From Bifidobacterium xylocopae (GTDB lineage: Bacteria; Actinomycetota; Actinomycetes; Actinomycetales; Bifidobacteriaceae), in assembly GCF_003315615.1 (NCBI RefSeq), contig NZ_PDCH01000001.1, positions 235,712-299,711 of the forward strand: DNA of 64,000 nt. Direction: 5' to 3'. Both the position numbers and the translations under genes were made by a program. Shown here one piece after another: positions 35,359 through 44,184 of this stretch; position 1 is the stretch's first letter; every line of letters starts with the position of its first letter. The notes under the pieces are model-generated. The model saw only the letters and a program-made list of their open reading frames with translations, ran no database searches and was not told where the DNA came from.

Positions 35359-36522
35359 ATGACCATGGCGGATATGACCAACGAGCTGGTGCGGGCGCAG
35401 AAACCCAGCGACATCCTGGGTTTCAACGCTGAGATCAGCGCAATCGAAGGCATCGTCAAACTGACGCTGGGGGAGCCCGACTTCCCAACGCCCGACCATG
35501 TCAAGCAGGCGGCGATCCGGTCCATCGAAGCCGACCTGTCGCATTACACGCCGAGCCGCGGACTCCGGACCCTGCGCCAAGCAGCCGCAGGCTTCCTCCA
35601 CGAACGCTATGGTGTCTCCTATGACCCTGACAGTCAGGTGCTGGTGACCGCGGGTGCCACCGGCGGCATCTATTCGGTCCTGACCGCCGTCCTCAACCCT
35701 GCAGACACGGTCCTCATCCCAACCCCCATTTTCCCCCTGTACATCCCCATCGCGCGTATGGCGGGAGGGCGTACGGTCCTCATGGACACGTCCGATGACG
35801 GCTTCGTCCTGACCCCGGACAAGCTGGAAGCCGCCATTCAGTCGGACCCGGAACATGCCAAGGTCCTGGTCCTGAACTTCCCGACCAATCCTACGGGTGT
35901 GACCTACACCCGTGAGCAGCTGGAGGCCCTGGCAGTCGTGGCCCGCAGGCACGACCTAATCGTCCTGTCCGATGAGATTTACTCCGAACTCACCTACGAG
36001 GGCGCCCATGTCTCCATGGGCGAGGTGCTGCCTGAGCGGACCATCGTGCTCAACGGTGTGTCCAAATCCCACGCGATGACAGGGTGGAGGATCGGAATTG
36101 CTGCCGGACCGGCTGATCTGATAGAGCAGGTCGGCAAGGTCAGTGAATTCTCGATCACCTGCGCGACGGCGAACGCCCAGTATGCGGCCCTTGAGGCTTT
36201 CGCCAACGGCCGCGACGATGCCGAGCCCATGCGACGGGCATACCAGCGGAGGCGCGACTTCATGGTCACCGCCCTGCGCGAGGCCGGTCTGGGCGTGATC
36301 GATCCACAGGGGGCGTTCTACCTGTTCGTCGAGCTGTCCGAGAGAATGAAGGATTCATGGAAGTTCGCATATTCGTTGGCCCGTGAAGCCAAGGTGGCTC
36401 TGATACCGGGGGCCAGTTTCGGCCCTGGCGGTGACGGGTACGTGCGGCTGTCCTACGCGGCCTCGATGGAGGATCTGCGCACGGCTGCCGGGCGAATCAA
36501 CCACTACATGGGGACCCACTGA
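35359..36522 (+). CDS. Class I PLP-dependent aminotransferase, probably aromatic/2-oxo-acid type
   Basis: The 387-residue fold-type I aminotransferase has the substrate segment LTLGEPDFPTPDHV, the PLP phosphate-binding AGATGGIYS and the conserved NFPTNPTG. It also has D-E-I-Y-S-E-L-T-Y and the Schiff-base Lys in LNGVSKSHAMTGWRIGIAAGP. It ends with LIPGASFGPGGDGYVRLSYA, where the C-terminal Arg binds the substrate carboxylate. This pattern fits the AspC/aromatic aminotransferase (I-gamma) group. Placement behind an aromatic leader peptide and ahead of a D-2-hydroxyacid dehydrogenase points to Phe/Tyr/Trp transamination. The ATG at 35359 follows GGAGAG and is the first start after the terminator. 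Confidence 0.85.
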   Translation: MTMADMTNELVRAQKPSDILGFNAEISAIEGIVKLTLGEPDFPTPDHVKQAAIRSIEADLSHYTPSRGLRTLRQAAAGFLHERYGVSYDPDSQVLVTAGATGGIYSVLTAVLNPADTVLIPTPIFPLYIPIARMAGGRTVLMDTSDDGFVLTPDKLEAAIQSDPEHAKVLVLNFPTNPTGVTYTREQLEALAVVARRHDLIVLSDEIYSELTYEGAHVSMGEVLPERTIVLNGVSKSHAMTGWRIGIAAGPADLIEQVGKVSEFSITCATANAQYAALEAFANGRDDAEPMRRAYQRRRDFMVTALREAGLGVIDPQGAFYLFVELSERMKDSWKFAYSLAREAKVALIPGASFGPGGDGYVRLSYAASMEDLRTAAGRINHYMGTH

Positions 36523-36588
36523 AGCTGTGGGCCCCGGTTCCGCGGGGAAATGGAAACCAGAAAACGAAGGAGCGAGGAGGGGACGATC

Positions 36589-37581
36589 ATGACCAAGCTG
36601 CTGATGTATTCGGTGAGGCCGGATGAGATGGAGGCCATCCGTGCATGGTCGCGGGACAATGGTGTCCAGGTCGATACGAACGGGCTGGAATTCAACGCAT
36701 CGACCGCCGACCTGGCCAAGGGATATGACGGGCTGGTCATTCAGCAGCACGGGTCGATTGGCGGTCCGGATGTCTACGCCAAGCTCAAATCCTTCGGCTT
36801 GCACCAGATCAGTCTGCGGATCACCGGCTATGACATAGTGGATCTGGATCAAGCCTCGGCAAATGGCCTGGTCGTCACGAACGTTCCGGCCTATTCGCCG
36901 CGGTCGGTGGCCGAACTGGTACTGGCCCAGGCCATGCGTCTGGTGCGCCATCTGGGTGAATCCAGTGTCCGGCAGGCCAGTGGTGACTTCTCCTGGAATG
37001 GTCTGGAGGCCAGGGAGATCCACGACATGACCGTCGGCATCATCGGCGCTGGCAAGATAGGATCGGCGGTGGCCCGTATCTTCAGAGCCCTGGGGTCCAG
37101 GGTCATCGCCAATGATCCGGTCCACCGCCCGGAACTCGCCGACGTGTTGGATTACACGGGTCTGGACGAGCTGCTGGAACAGGCTGATATCGTGACGGTC
37201 CACACGCCCCTGGACGGGACGACCCACCATCTGATTAATGGTCGGACCCTGGCTGCGATGAAGCCGACAGCATTCCTGATCAATGCAGCCCGTGGCCCGA
37301 TTGTGGACACCCAGGCCTTGATCGGCGGCCTTCGTTCCGGGCGCATCGCCGGAGCGGCCTTGGATTCGATTGAGGGGGAGGCGGGCATCTTCGGGGTTGA
37401 CCGTTCTGTTTCCGGTTATGACAATGCGGCGCTCGATGTACTGGAGGCCATGCCCAATGTGGAGATTTCACCCCATATCGGTTTCTATACCGACGCTGCT
37501 GTGTGTAATATGGTCCAAATCGCCCTGGATGATGTCATGACCATCCTATCGGGGGGCGTTAGTCCTCACCAGGTCAACTGA
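36589..37581 (+). CDS. D-2-hydroxyacid dehydrogenase (D-lactate dehydrogenase family)
   Basis: This 330-residue NAD-dependent enzyme reduces 2-oxo acids to D-2-hydroxy acids. The Rossmann motif is VGIIGAGKIGSAVARIF. Catalytic residues are visible as Arg in INAARGPIVDTQAL, Glu in ALDSIEGEAGIF and His in EISPHIGFYTDAA, the Arg-Glu-His triad of the family. An early LRITGYDIVDLD matches the substrate-binding segment. It resembles the D-LDH/VanH/HicDH subgroup. It follows the aminotransferase by 66 bp with a GGAGGGG ribosome site before ATG 36589. Acting after transamination, it could make phenyllactate, hydroxyphenyllactate or indolelactate; that is inferred from context. Confidence 0.87.
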   Translation: MTKLLMYSVRPDEMEAIRAWSRDNGVQVDTNGLEFNASTADLAKGYDGLVIQQHGSIGGPDVYAKLKSFGLHQISLRITGYDIVDLDQASANGLVVTNVPAYSPRSVAELVLAQAMRLVRHLGESSVRQASGDFSWNGLEAREIHDMTVGIIGAGKIGSAVARIFRALGSRVIANDPVHRPELADVLDYTGLDELLEQADIVTVHTPLDGTTHHLINGRTLAAMKPTAFLINAARGPIVDTQALIGGLRSGRIAGAALDSIEGEAGIFGVDRSVSGYDNAALDVLEAMPNVEISPHIGFYTDAAVCNMVQIALDDVMTILSGGVSPHQVN

Positions 37582-37665
37582 CCTGACCTGGGTGCGGAGA
37601 GGGTCCGCGCCTACGATCACCATAAACGGCCCCATCGGGGCTCGCCTGAAGGATACCCGACCCTT

Positions 37666-38778
37666 ATGGAAGCGCAAACCGCAACCCCTGATATCCCTGT
37701 TGTGAGGACCGGATTTTCGGCTTATGCCGGCACCATCGGCTCCCGCATCGCAAGCATGACGATGAACGTCCTGAACGGCCTGTCCGTGGGGATAATCGTC
37801 GCCCTGATCCCCGGGGCCCTGCTCAATGCCATCCTGAAGTACCTGCTGCCGGTCCTGCCCCAGGTCAAAGTGGTGCTGACGATGACGGCGATCGCCCAGG
37901 TCCTGCTGCCGGCCGTCTCCGCGGTATGCGTGGGGATGATGGCCAGGTTCACCACGATCCAGACCGCATCACTTGCCCTCGCGGCTGCCATTGGTGCAGG
38001 CAACATGCGTATGACCGGAAACGGGCTGACTGTGTCAGGCACCGGGGATGTCATTAATCTTGCGGTCACCATCGCCGTGGGCTGCCTGCTCATCGAGCTG
38101 CTGGGCGACGCGCTCAAGGCCTACACGATCTTGCTCATTCCGACGATCGTGGCCCTGGTGGCCGGGGGATTGGGGCTTGTCACGCTCGGACCGGTCTCCT
38201 CCATCACCCGCTGGATCGGCATCGGTGTGGAGGGCCTTACATCGGTGTAGCCTCTGCTCATGGGTGTGCTTATGGGCATGGCATTCGCGCTGATCATCGT
38301 CAGCCCCATTTCCTCGGTGGGCATCGCCTCGGCCATCTCCCTGACCGGCATCGCGGCGGGCTCATCGAACCTGGGCATCGCGGCATGTGGATTCGTCCTG
38401 GCCATCTACGGGCGCAAGGTCAATACTTTCGGAACCAGCCTGGCCCATTTCCTGGGATCACCGAAGATGCAGATGGCCAACCTGCTCTCAAGGCCCAGGC
38501 TACTGCTGCCGCTCTCCATCAATGCGGCCATCATGGGCGGGGTAGGGGCCGCATTGGGCGTCACGGCCGGTCCATCCACCTCCGGCTTCGGTTTCACTGG
38601 TCTGATCGGCCCCTTGGCCGCAATCGAAGGCATGGGTGGTTTCACTGCAGGCAGTGTGATCGAGATGTTCGTGATTTTCCTGGCCATGCCAATCGCGCTT
38701 GGCTACGTGAGCGATTTCGTATTCACCAAGCTTCTGGGGTACCAGAAGCCCGAGTACTATCGGATCGACTATTCCTGA
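37666..38778 (+). pseudogene. EIIC-like (PTS_EIIC_2/PfoR type) membrane transporter interrupted by an in-frame TAG
   Basis: Two stretches in the same frame, 37666-38250 and 38251-38778, encode one polytopic membrane protein of about 370 residues. It has repeated Gly-rich helices (ISSVGIASAISLTGIAAGSS, GPLAAIEGMGGFTAGS). The shape fits the PTS_EIIC_2 family, whose members are often regulators or transporters without other PTS parts. TAG at 38248-38250 splits it after E-G-L-T-S-V, and the protein resumes with P-L-L-M-G-V-L-M-G. A single C-to-T change from CAG would explain it. No phosphocarrier domains are nearby. It is probably the third gene of the attenuated operon (84 bp gap), now broken unless the stop is read through or is a sequence error. 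Confidence 0.75.
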
Positions 38779-38853
38779 TGCCTGATGGAGGATGGCTCCG
38801 CCACCTGTTCTTGAAGGTGGGCGCTCGCTGGTCATGCCAGCGGTGTGCGGGGG

Positions 38854-39450
38854 CTAGTCGGTCGGCTCGGACCGGGCGAAATCCACTGTGCCGGTCCGAG
38901 CATCCATGGCGGTCACAATGGCGAGTGAGCGGATGTCATAGCCTGCCTCGCGTATCTTGCGGCCGCCATCCTGGAACCCTTTCTCGATGGCGATCCCGAT
39001 GCCTTCGATGACGGCCCCTGCATGGTTGCAGATATCAATCAGGCCGTGTAGGGCATTGCCGTTAGCAAGAAAGTCGTCGATGAGCAGGACGTGCTCGCCC
39101 GTGGACAGGAATCGCTTGGCCACGATGACTGGATACTCGCGCTGCTTGGTGAAGGAGTATATCGAGGAGACGTACTGGTCGCCGTCAAGGTTGATGGACT
39201 GGGTCTTCTTTGCGAAAACGACCGGAACATTACCGAAGTGCCGGGCCGCTATGCAGGCGATGCCGATCCCGGAAGCTTCGATCGTCACGATCTTGTCGAC
39301 GCGCTTGCCGGCGAACAGACGGGCCCACTCGGCCCCCATCGCGTCGAAGAGGGCCACGTCGCACTGGTGGTTGAGGAAGGCGTCCACTTTCAGCACGTTG
39401 CCGGGCTTGACGGTTCCATCGCGACGGATACGGTCCTCTAACAGCTTCAT
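38854..39450 (-). CDS. xpt: Xanthine phosphoribosyltransferase
   Basis: Xpt salvages xanthine with PRPP to XMP, which guaA converts to GMP. The 198-residue protein begins [12 protein letters not shown] and continues with [10 protein letters not shown]. The type I PRTase PRPP loop is [15 protein letters not shown], and the base-binding region has [11 protein letters not shown]. Its length is normal. The ATG at 39450 has AAAGGA eight bases upstream. No purine riboswitch elements are visible upstream. An NCS2 permease 5 kb away may supply the base. A short imperfect hairpin at 38799-38820 could terminate this gene and the convergent transporter. Confidence 0.93.
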   Translation of the reverse strand: MKLLEDRIRRDGTVKPGNVLKVDAFLNHQCDVALFDAMGAEWARLFAGKRVDKIVTIEASGIGIACIAARHFGNVPVVFAKKTQSINLDGDQYVSSIYSFTKQREYPVIVAKRFLSTGEHVLLIDDFLANGNALHGLIDICNHAGAVIEGIGIAIEKGFQDGGRKIREAGYDIRSLAIVTAMDARTGTVDFARSEPTD

Positions 39451-39688
39451 GGCAGTCCTTTGCATTCGCGCTCAAGGGGCGTTCCTCTGGCCGAACCGCC
39501 CTTTACGGAGCCGACGGCCCCTTGGGAAACCAGCATAGCTGTCCTGTTTGACCGAATGACTGTTCCCCTATTAGAGGGCATAGGAGGGTGGATACGGCCG
39601 AATCGCCGGCATTTCGCCTGCTACAGTGGTAGTTGACTCAATTGGTCATGCGCCGTCGTCGACGCAACAGGATGATAAGGAGAACCAG

Positions 39689-39916
39689 ATGAGCGTACTG
39701 GACAATGCCAAGGATGCCATGAAGTCGGCCGGAGAGAAGATCTCCGACGTGGCCGAGGATGCCAAGGACAAGCTCTCTGACGCAGCGGAGACAGCCAAGG
39801 ACAAGATGAGCGACGCCGCCGACAAGGCCAAGGCGGATGCCAAGGTCGGCAAGGCGAAGGCCGAGCAGGGCGCCACCGAGGCAAAGAACAAGGCCAAGGA
39901 CAAGATGGGCAAGTAA
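39689..39916 (+). CDS. Small LEA-like/apolipoprotein-like helical protein
   Basis: The 75-residue protein consists almost entirely of Lys, Ala, Asp, Glu and Met in an 11-residue-like periodicity (AKDKLSDAAETAKDKMSDAADKAK). This is the hallmark of late-embryogenesis-abundant-type and related stress proteins, which form amphipathic helices on drying or at membranes. No catalytic residues. The ATG at 39689 has AAGGAG five bases upstream; in-frame sequence before it lacks a site. It is monocistronic and followed by a hairpin. A role in stress tolerance is by analogy only. Confidence 0.75.
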   Translation: MSVLDNAKDAMKSAGEKISDVAEDAKDKLSDAAETAKDKMSDAADKAKADAKVGKAKAEQGATEAKNKAKDKMGK

Positions 39917-39939
39917 GCCTGGACGGGCTGCTTTTCGAC

Positions 39940-39968
39940 GCCCCGGACGGACCCGTGTCCGCCGGGGC
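39940..39968 (+). terminator. Terminator after the LEA-like gene
   Basis: GCCCCGGACGGAC (39940-39952) and GTCCGCCGGGGC (39957-39968) pair with one bulged A around a 4-base loop. It lies 24 bp after the stop codon. Confidence 0.65.
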
Positions 39969-40049
39969 GCCGTCATATCCGATGGTATGCCGATGACCGT
40001 CGCCTATGCTAGAACTGAAAGCTCGTCCGCCGCCCGGCGGGTGGCTGTC

Positions 40050-42698
40050 ATGCTGAACGGACAAGCGTATATTGAGGGGCTGCAAGTGTTCGACGATGCC
40101 GATATGATTCAACGCGCCGCTGACGAGTTGCTGGACGGGCTCAACCCCCAACAGGCCGATGCAGTCCGATACCGGGGGCCGGCCCTGCTGATCGGTGCCG
40201 GGGCCGGTTCGGGCAAGACACGCGTCCTCACCCGTCGAATCGCATGGATTCTCAACCAGTTCGGCGCCTGGCCCAGCCAGGTGCTTGCCATCACTTTCAC
40301 CAACAAGGCCGCCTCGGAGATGCGGGAGCGGTTGGGGCATTTGATCGGGCCTGTGGCCCAGCGCATGTGGGTCTCCACCTTCCATTCCGCGTGTGTGCGA
40401 ATCCTGCGCCGGGACGGTAAGGAGATCGGACTGAAGTCGGGTTTTTCGATCTACGACACGGCTGACTCCGAACGTCTGATAAAGCTTATAGGTCGTGATC
40501 TGAATGTGGACCTGAAACGGTACACGCCCCGTTCCATCCTGAGTCACATATCGGACTACAAGAACAATCTGCAGACCTGGGAGCAACAGTTGCGCGCCTT
40601 CGCCCCCGACTACAAGCCGGGCCAGCGTGGACAGTTCTCCGCGAGATTCGGCAATGAGGAGGAGCTTTACTCAGTTTTCTATGCGGAATATGAATACCGG
40701 CTGGCCCAAGCCAACGCCGTTGATTTTGATGACCTGATAGGTCGCACCGTCGAGCTCCTGCGAACGGCACCACTGGTCGCCCAATACTACCGGCACAAAT
40801 TCCGCTACATACTGGTGGACGAGTACCAGGACACCAACCACGCCCAATATGTGTTGTTGCGTGAACTGGCTGGTGCGGATACGGCCCGCGAAGCGGGGAG
40901 GGTCGGTCCGACTGTGTCCGGCAGGCCAGTGGCCGCCGGCAAGGATGGGCAGGCTTGGATCACGGTGGTGGGGGATTCCGACCAATCCATCTACGCTTTC
41001 CGTGGTGCGGACATCAGCAACATCAGGGATTTCGAAAAGGACTTCCCCGGGGCCAAGACCGTCATGCTTGAGCAGAATTACCGTTCCACACAGACGATCC
41101 TGGATGCTGCGAATGCGGTCATCGCCAAGAACACGTCGCGCAAGCCCAAGAAACTGTGGACCGCTCTCGGCCAGGGTGCGCCTATCGTGGGTTATGCGGC
41201 TGACAACGCCCAGCAGGAGGCTGCATGGATAGCCACCGAAGTGGCCAGGCTGCGCGCTGAGGAGGGGCTGCCGTATTCGGACATGGCCGTCATGTACCGG
41301 GCGAACGCCCAATCCAGGCCACTGGAAGAGGCTCTGATCAACGCCGGTCTGCCATATCAGTTGGTCGGCGGGACCAAGTTCTACGAGCGCAGGGAGATCA
41401 AGGATGCCTTGGCCTACCTGCAGGCCATCGCCAATCCGGATGACGATGTGAACATGCGCCGGATCATGAATGTTCCCAAGAGGGGGTTGGGACAGCGTGC
41501 CGAGACTTTGGTCTCCATGTACGCACAGTCGCAGGGGATCAGCTTCGGCGCCGCCATCGAGCGTTTCGAGGCGATCGGGGACATGCCCACGCTGACTGTC
41601 CGGAAGCTTGGCGCTTTTCGTTCGATCATGAGGGATTTGACGGCCTTCACAGCCGAGCATGATTCCAAGCCATCAGAGATCGTCGCTGAAGTGTTGGACG
41701 CATCCGGCATGCTGGCCGAATTGCGCAAGTCCACGGATCCGCAGGACGCCTCCCGGGTGGAGAACCTATCTCAGTTGCAGTCCGTTGCCGCCGAATTCGA
41801 GCAGAAGACCCCGGATGCGACCCTGGCCGGTTTCCTGGAGACCACGGCTTTGGTGGCTGATTCCGATCAGCTGCCGGGTGCAGGGGAGGATTCGGGCAAA
41901 CTTACCCTGATGACCTTGCATACGGCCAAGGGTCTGGAGTATCCGGTCGTTTTCCTGACCGGTATGGAGCAGGGAACGTTCCCGCATTCCCGCTCCTTGG
42001 AGGACGAGACCGAATTGGAGGAGGAGCGCAGACTTGCATACGTGGGCATCACCCGAGCCAAGCGCAGGCTCTATCTGACACGCGCTTCAGTGCGCGCCCA
42101 GTGGGGGCAGGCGAATGAGATGCTGCCCAGCCAGTTCCTGGATGACATCCCCGAGGATCTGATTGATTGGAAGCGCAGACAGTCGGCTGTGGAGCGCATG
42201 CGGGGAGGATGGAGCCAAGGCGGGGATGAGGACGAGTTCGGTGGCTTCGAAGAGGGTTTCTCTGCCTCAGCGACCTTCGGCGGAACGACCGCCGGTTCAT
42301 CGTACGGTTCTACGGGTGCACGCCGGTCAGGGACCTTTGGGTCCAGGTCAGGTTCGTATGGCTCGTCGTCTTCGGGCTCATACGGTTCCAGGCGTTCGGG
42401 CGCACATCGTGCTTCCGGCTCAGCGGCGGCTTCCTTCAAATCCTGGTCCAAGAGCGGGCGAGTGACGACCAGGCGGTCCAAGCCGACGCGTCGGACGTCG
42501 GCGCCGGCGCAGCCTTCCGGCTCGCAGCTGTCGATCACTGATTTCCATAGGGGGGATAAGGTGGCGCACGACCAGTATGGTCTGGGGACAGTCGTGGACC
42601 TGCAGGACAAGGGCCATAACTCCGTACTGACAGTGGATTTCGGTTCCGACGGGATCAAGCGCCTGATGCTGAGAGTGGCACCAATCGAAAAGCTGTGA
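40050..42698 (+). CDS. pcrA: ATP-dependent DNA helicase PcrA/UvrD
   Basis: This superfamily 1A 3'-5' helicase works in repair and replication-fork maintenance. The protein of about 882 residues has Q-motif LNPQQADAV, Walker A GAGAGSGKTRVL, ITFTNKAASEM (Ia), ILVDEYQDTN (Walker B), VGDSDQSIYAFRGAD (III), LEQNYRSTQTIL (IV), LMTLHTAKGLEYPVVFLTGMEQG (V) and RRLAYVGITRAKRRLYL (VI). A Ser/Gly/Tyr/Arg-rich linker (about residues 735-800) precedes a C-terminal Tudor-like domain (KVAHDQYGLGTVVDL), known in PcrA as an RNA-polymerase interaction module. The start is uncertain: ATG 40050 is used; 39987 and 40107 are possible. Confidence 0.93.
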   Translation: MLNGQAYIEGLQVFDDADMIQRAADELLDGLNPQQADAVRYRGPALLIGAGAGSGKTRVLTRRIAWILNQFGAWPSQVLAITFTNKAASEMRERLGHLIGPVAQRMWVSTFHSACVRILRRDGKEIGLKSGFSIYDTADSERLIKLIGRDLNVDLKRYTPRSILSHISDYKNNLQTWEQQLRAFAPDYKPGQRGQFSARFGNEEELYSVFYAEYEYRLAQANAVDFDDLIGRTVELLRTAPLVAQYYRHKFRYILVDEYQDTNHAQYVLLRELAGADTAREAGRVGPTVSGRPVAAGKDGQAWITVVGDSDQSIYAFRGADISNIRDFEKDFPGAKTVMLEQNYRSTQTILDAANAVIAKNTSRKPKKLWTALGQGAPIVGYAADNAQQEAAWIATEVARLRAEEGLPYSDMAVMYRANAQSRPLEEALINAGLPYQLVGGTKFYERREIKDALAYLQAIANPDDDVNMRRIMNVPKRGLGQRAETLVSMYAQSQGISFGAAIERFEAIGDMPTLTVRKLGAFRSIMRDLTAFTAEHDSKPSEIVAEVLDASGMLAELRKSTDPQDASRVENLSQLQSVAAEFEQKTPDATLAGFLETTALVADSDQLPGAGEDSGKLTLMTLHTAKGLEYPVVFLTGMEQGTFPHSRSLEDETELEEERRLAYVGITRAKRRLYLTRASVRAQWGQANEMLPSQFLDDIPEDLIDWKRRQSAVERMRGGWSQGGDEDEFGGFEEGFSASATFGGTTAGSSYGSTGARRSGTFGSRSGSYGSSSSGSYGSRRSGAHRASGSAAASFKSWSKSGRVTTRRSKPTRRTSAPAQPSGSQLSITDFHRGDKVAHDQYGLGTVVDLQDKGHNSVLTVDFGSDGIKRLMLRVAPIEKL

Positions 42699-42733
42699 GT
42701 GGAAGCCACAAGCCCAGGAAGCTGGATATATGA

Positions 42734-42769
42734 TGGGGCCCCTCCTGTGCCAATGCAGGAGGGGCCCCA
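42734..42769. terminator. Bidirectional terminator between pcrA and the surface-protein gene
   Basis: TGGGGCCCCTCCTG (42734-42747) and CAGGAGGGGCCCCA (42756-42769) form a 14-bp perfect stem, with GC/GC continuing inward past one bulge. It separates convergent genes. Confidence 0.88.
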
Positions 42770-42794
42770 CAGACTCGTGGTTGGTGCTTCGCCT

Positions 42795-44033
42795 TTACGC
42801 CTTATGACGGGCGGTCTGAGATCTAAGTGTCAAAGCGCCGCCAGCCGCCATGCATAGGCCGACACCTATGGCGGCCACACCGAATACATTGGCACCTGTG
42901 CGAGCCAAACCAAGACGACCTGTGGCTGACGGGACGTGGCCCGGAAGGGATTGTCCTGCCATTGGGTCGGCGACGTTCCTGTAGTTCGGCGTTGCATGCG
43001 ATGCGGCGGTTGATGAGGGAAGTGCGCCATGTGAGGCCTGTTGCGGGGGGCGTCCCGCCTGGCTGGTGTGGTTGGGTTGAGGTTGCTGGGAAGCCAACGC
43101 TTGGATCCTGGCCAGGATGCCGTTATACGACCTCTGGGCTGTTTCCACGGCCTGCTGGGCCACTGACAGGTTTGCCGTCGGGGCTGCCAGGAAAGCCTGA
43201 TACGACCGGATGTCTGCGACGTAGTCGTCAATCGATCTTGTCCTTGAGCCTGTCATGTCCGGATTGATGCCTGATCGGGTCAGACCACCTTGGTTCCCGA
43301 AGGAGAAGGTCTGGCCGTAAGTGTTGCCACCGTACCTGTTCTGGGAGTTGCGATGGATGGCGAAACCGGTGATCGCGTAGGATCCGTTGATGATATTCAG
43401 ATAGTGCCCATCCTGCATGTGGGGCTGGTCGGGGTGTGCGTTGTTGAATTCGTGGTTGGCCTTTTCTTGTGTGTACCAGCCCTGGAAGGGGTCAGCCGCG
43501 TTCCAGGAGAGGTTTTCGCCGACACTGAAGAGGAGGGCGTGTTCGGTGTGGGTCGATGACCAGTCTGTGTCGGCTTGGGCGACGGCCATCAACGTGTCGG
43601 AGACCTGGAGTTCACTCTTGCCCTCTGCTCTGCGTAGGTCGTTGCATTTTTTCATGTATTGTATCGTGGCATCCATATTGGCAAGGTTTGTGGCATCGTC
43701 TGGAGAGCCAAGGCTGATGGCTGCGCTGAGTTTGCCGCTGACAGCCGGGTCGGTCAGGATCTTGTATGCGCCCGTGGCTCCGACATATTTGAAAAAGCCC
43801 GCAGTGCCTTCGTTCTTTAGGGTATTGACCTGGCCGACGGCGTCCTGCTTGGCTTTCAGGTCGGCCTTGGCCTGGTCCAGGGTCTGCGACGCGGTTTTCA
43901 GTTGTTCCTTGAGTGCAGCAAGTTCGGCGCTCTGGTCCGCCCTGGCCGGAGCTGTCGCGCCTAGGGCGATCACGCCGGTTATGGCAAAGGCCAATCCCAA
44001 TCTGATCAGCCTCCGGGCATTAGTTGACCCCAT
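42795..44033 (-). CDS. Secreted CAP-domain surface protein with LARTG sorting signal
   Basis: The 412-residue exported protein has a signal peptide (basic start RRLIRLG, hydrophobic core, cleavage near ATAPARA-D). A coiled-coil segment follows (about 33-65). A CAP/SCP-like domain (about 120-245) has N-D-L-R-R-A-E-G-K-S-E-L, H-T-E-H-A, FSVGENLSW and F-Q-G-W-Y-T-Q-E-K. A Pro/Gln/Ala-rich wall-spanning region comes next, and the C-terminus has LARTG, a hydrophobic helix and R-x-K-A. LARTG is a plausible variant of the LPxTG sortase motif, so it is probably covalently linked to the cell wall. CAP proteins of commensals often bind lipids or act in host contact; its role is unknown. ATG 44033 has AAGGAAGA upstream. 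Confidence 0.82.
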   Translation of the reverse strand: MGSTNARRLIRLGLAFAITGVIALGATAPARADQSAELAALKEQLKTASQTLDQAKADLKAKQDAVGQVNTLKNEGTAGFFKYVGATGAYKILTDPAVSGKLSAAISLGSPDDATNLANMDATIQYMKKCNDLRRAEGKSELQVSDTLMAVAQADTDWSSTHTEHALLFSVGENLSWNAADPFQGWYTQEKANHEFNNAHPDQPHMQDGHYLNIINGSYAITGFAIHRNSQNRYGGNTYGQTFSFGNQGGLTRSGINPDMTGSRTRSIDDYVADIRSYQAFLAAPTANLSVAQQAVETAQRSYNGILARIQALASQQPQPNHTSQAGRPPQQASHGALPSSTAASHATPNYRNVADPMAGQSLPGHVPSATGRLGLARTGANVFGVAAIGVGLCMAAGGALTLRSQTARHKA

Positions 44034-44184
44034 GTGTTCTTCCTTATCTCTTCCTGATACGCAAAGCAATCGGGCCAACGCGGTTTCACCTCTTGGCCTG
44101 CTTATCCTTATCCCCTGACCTGTATCTTAGCTGAATACGAAACCATATGTCATGGGTCACGGATTGGACGGAAGGTGCACCGTA

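Noticed and set aside
38260..38778. Independent small membrane-protein gene
   Set aside because: It is in frame with and directly continues the protein ending at the TAG 38248-38250; treated as the second half of one broken gene.
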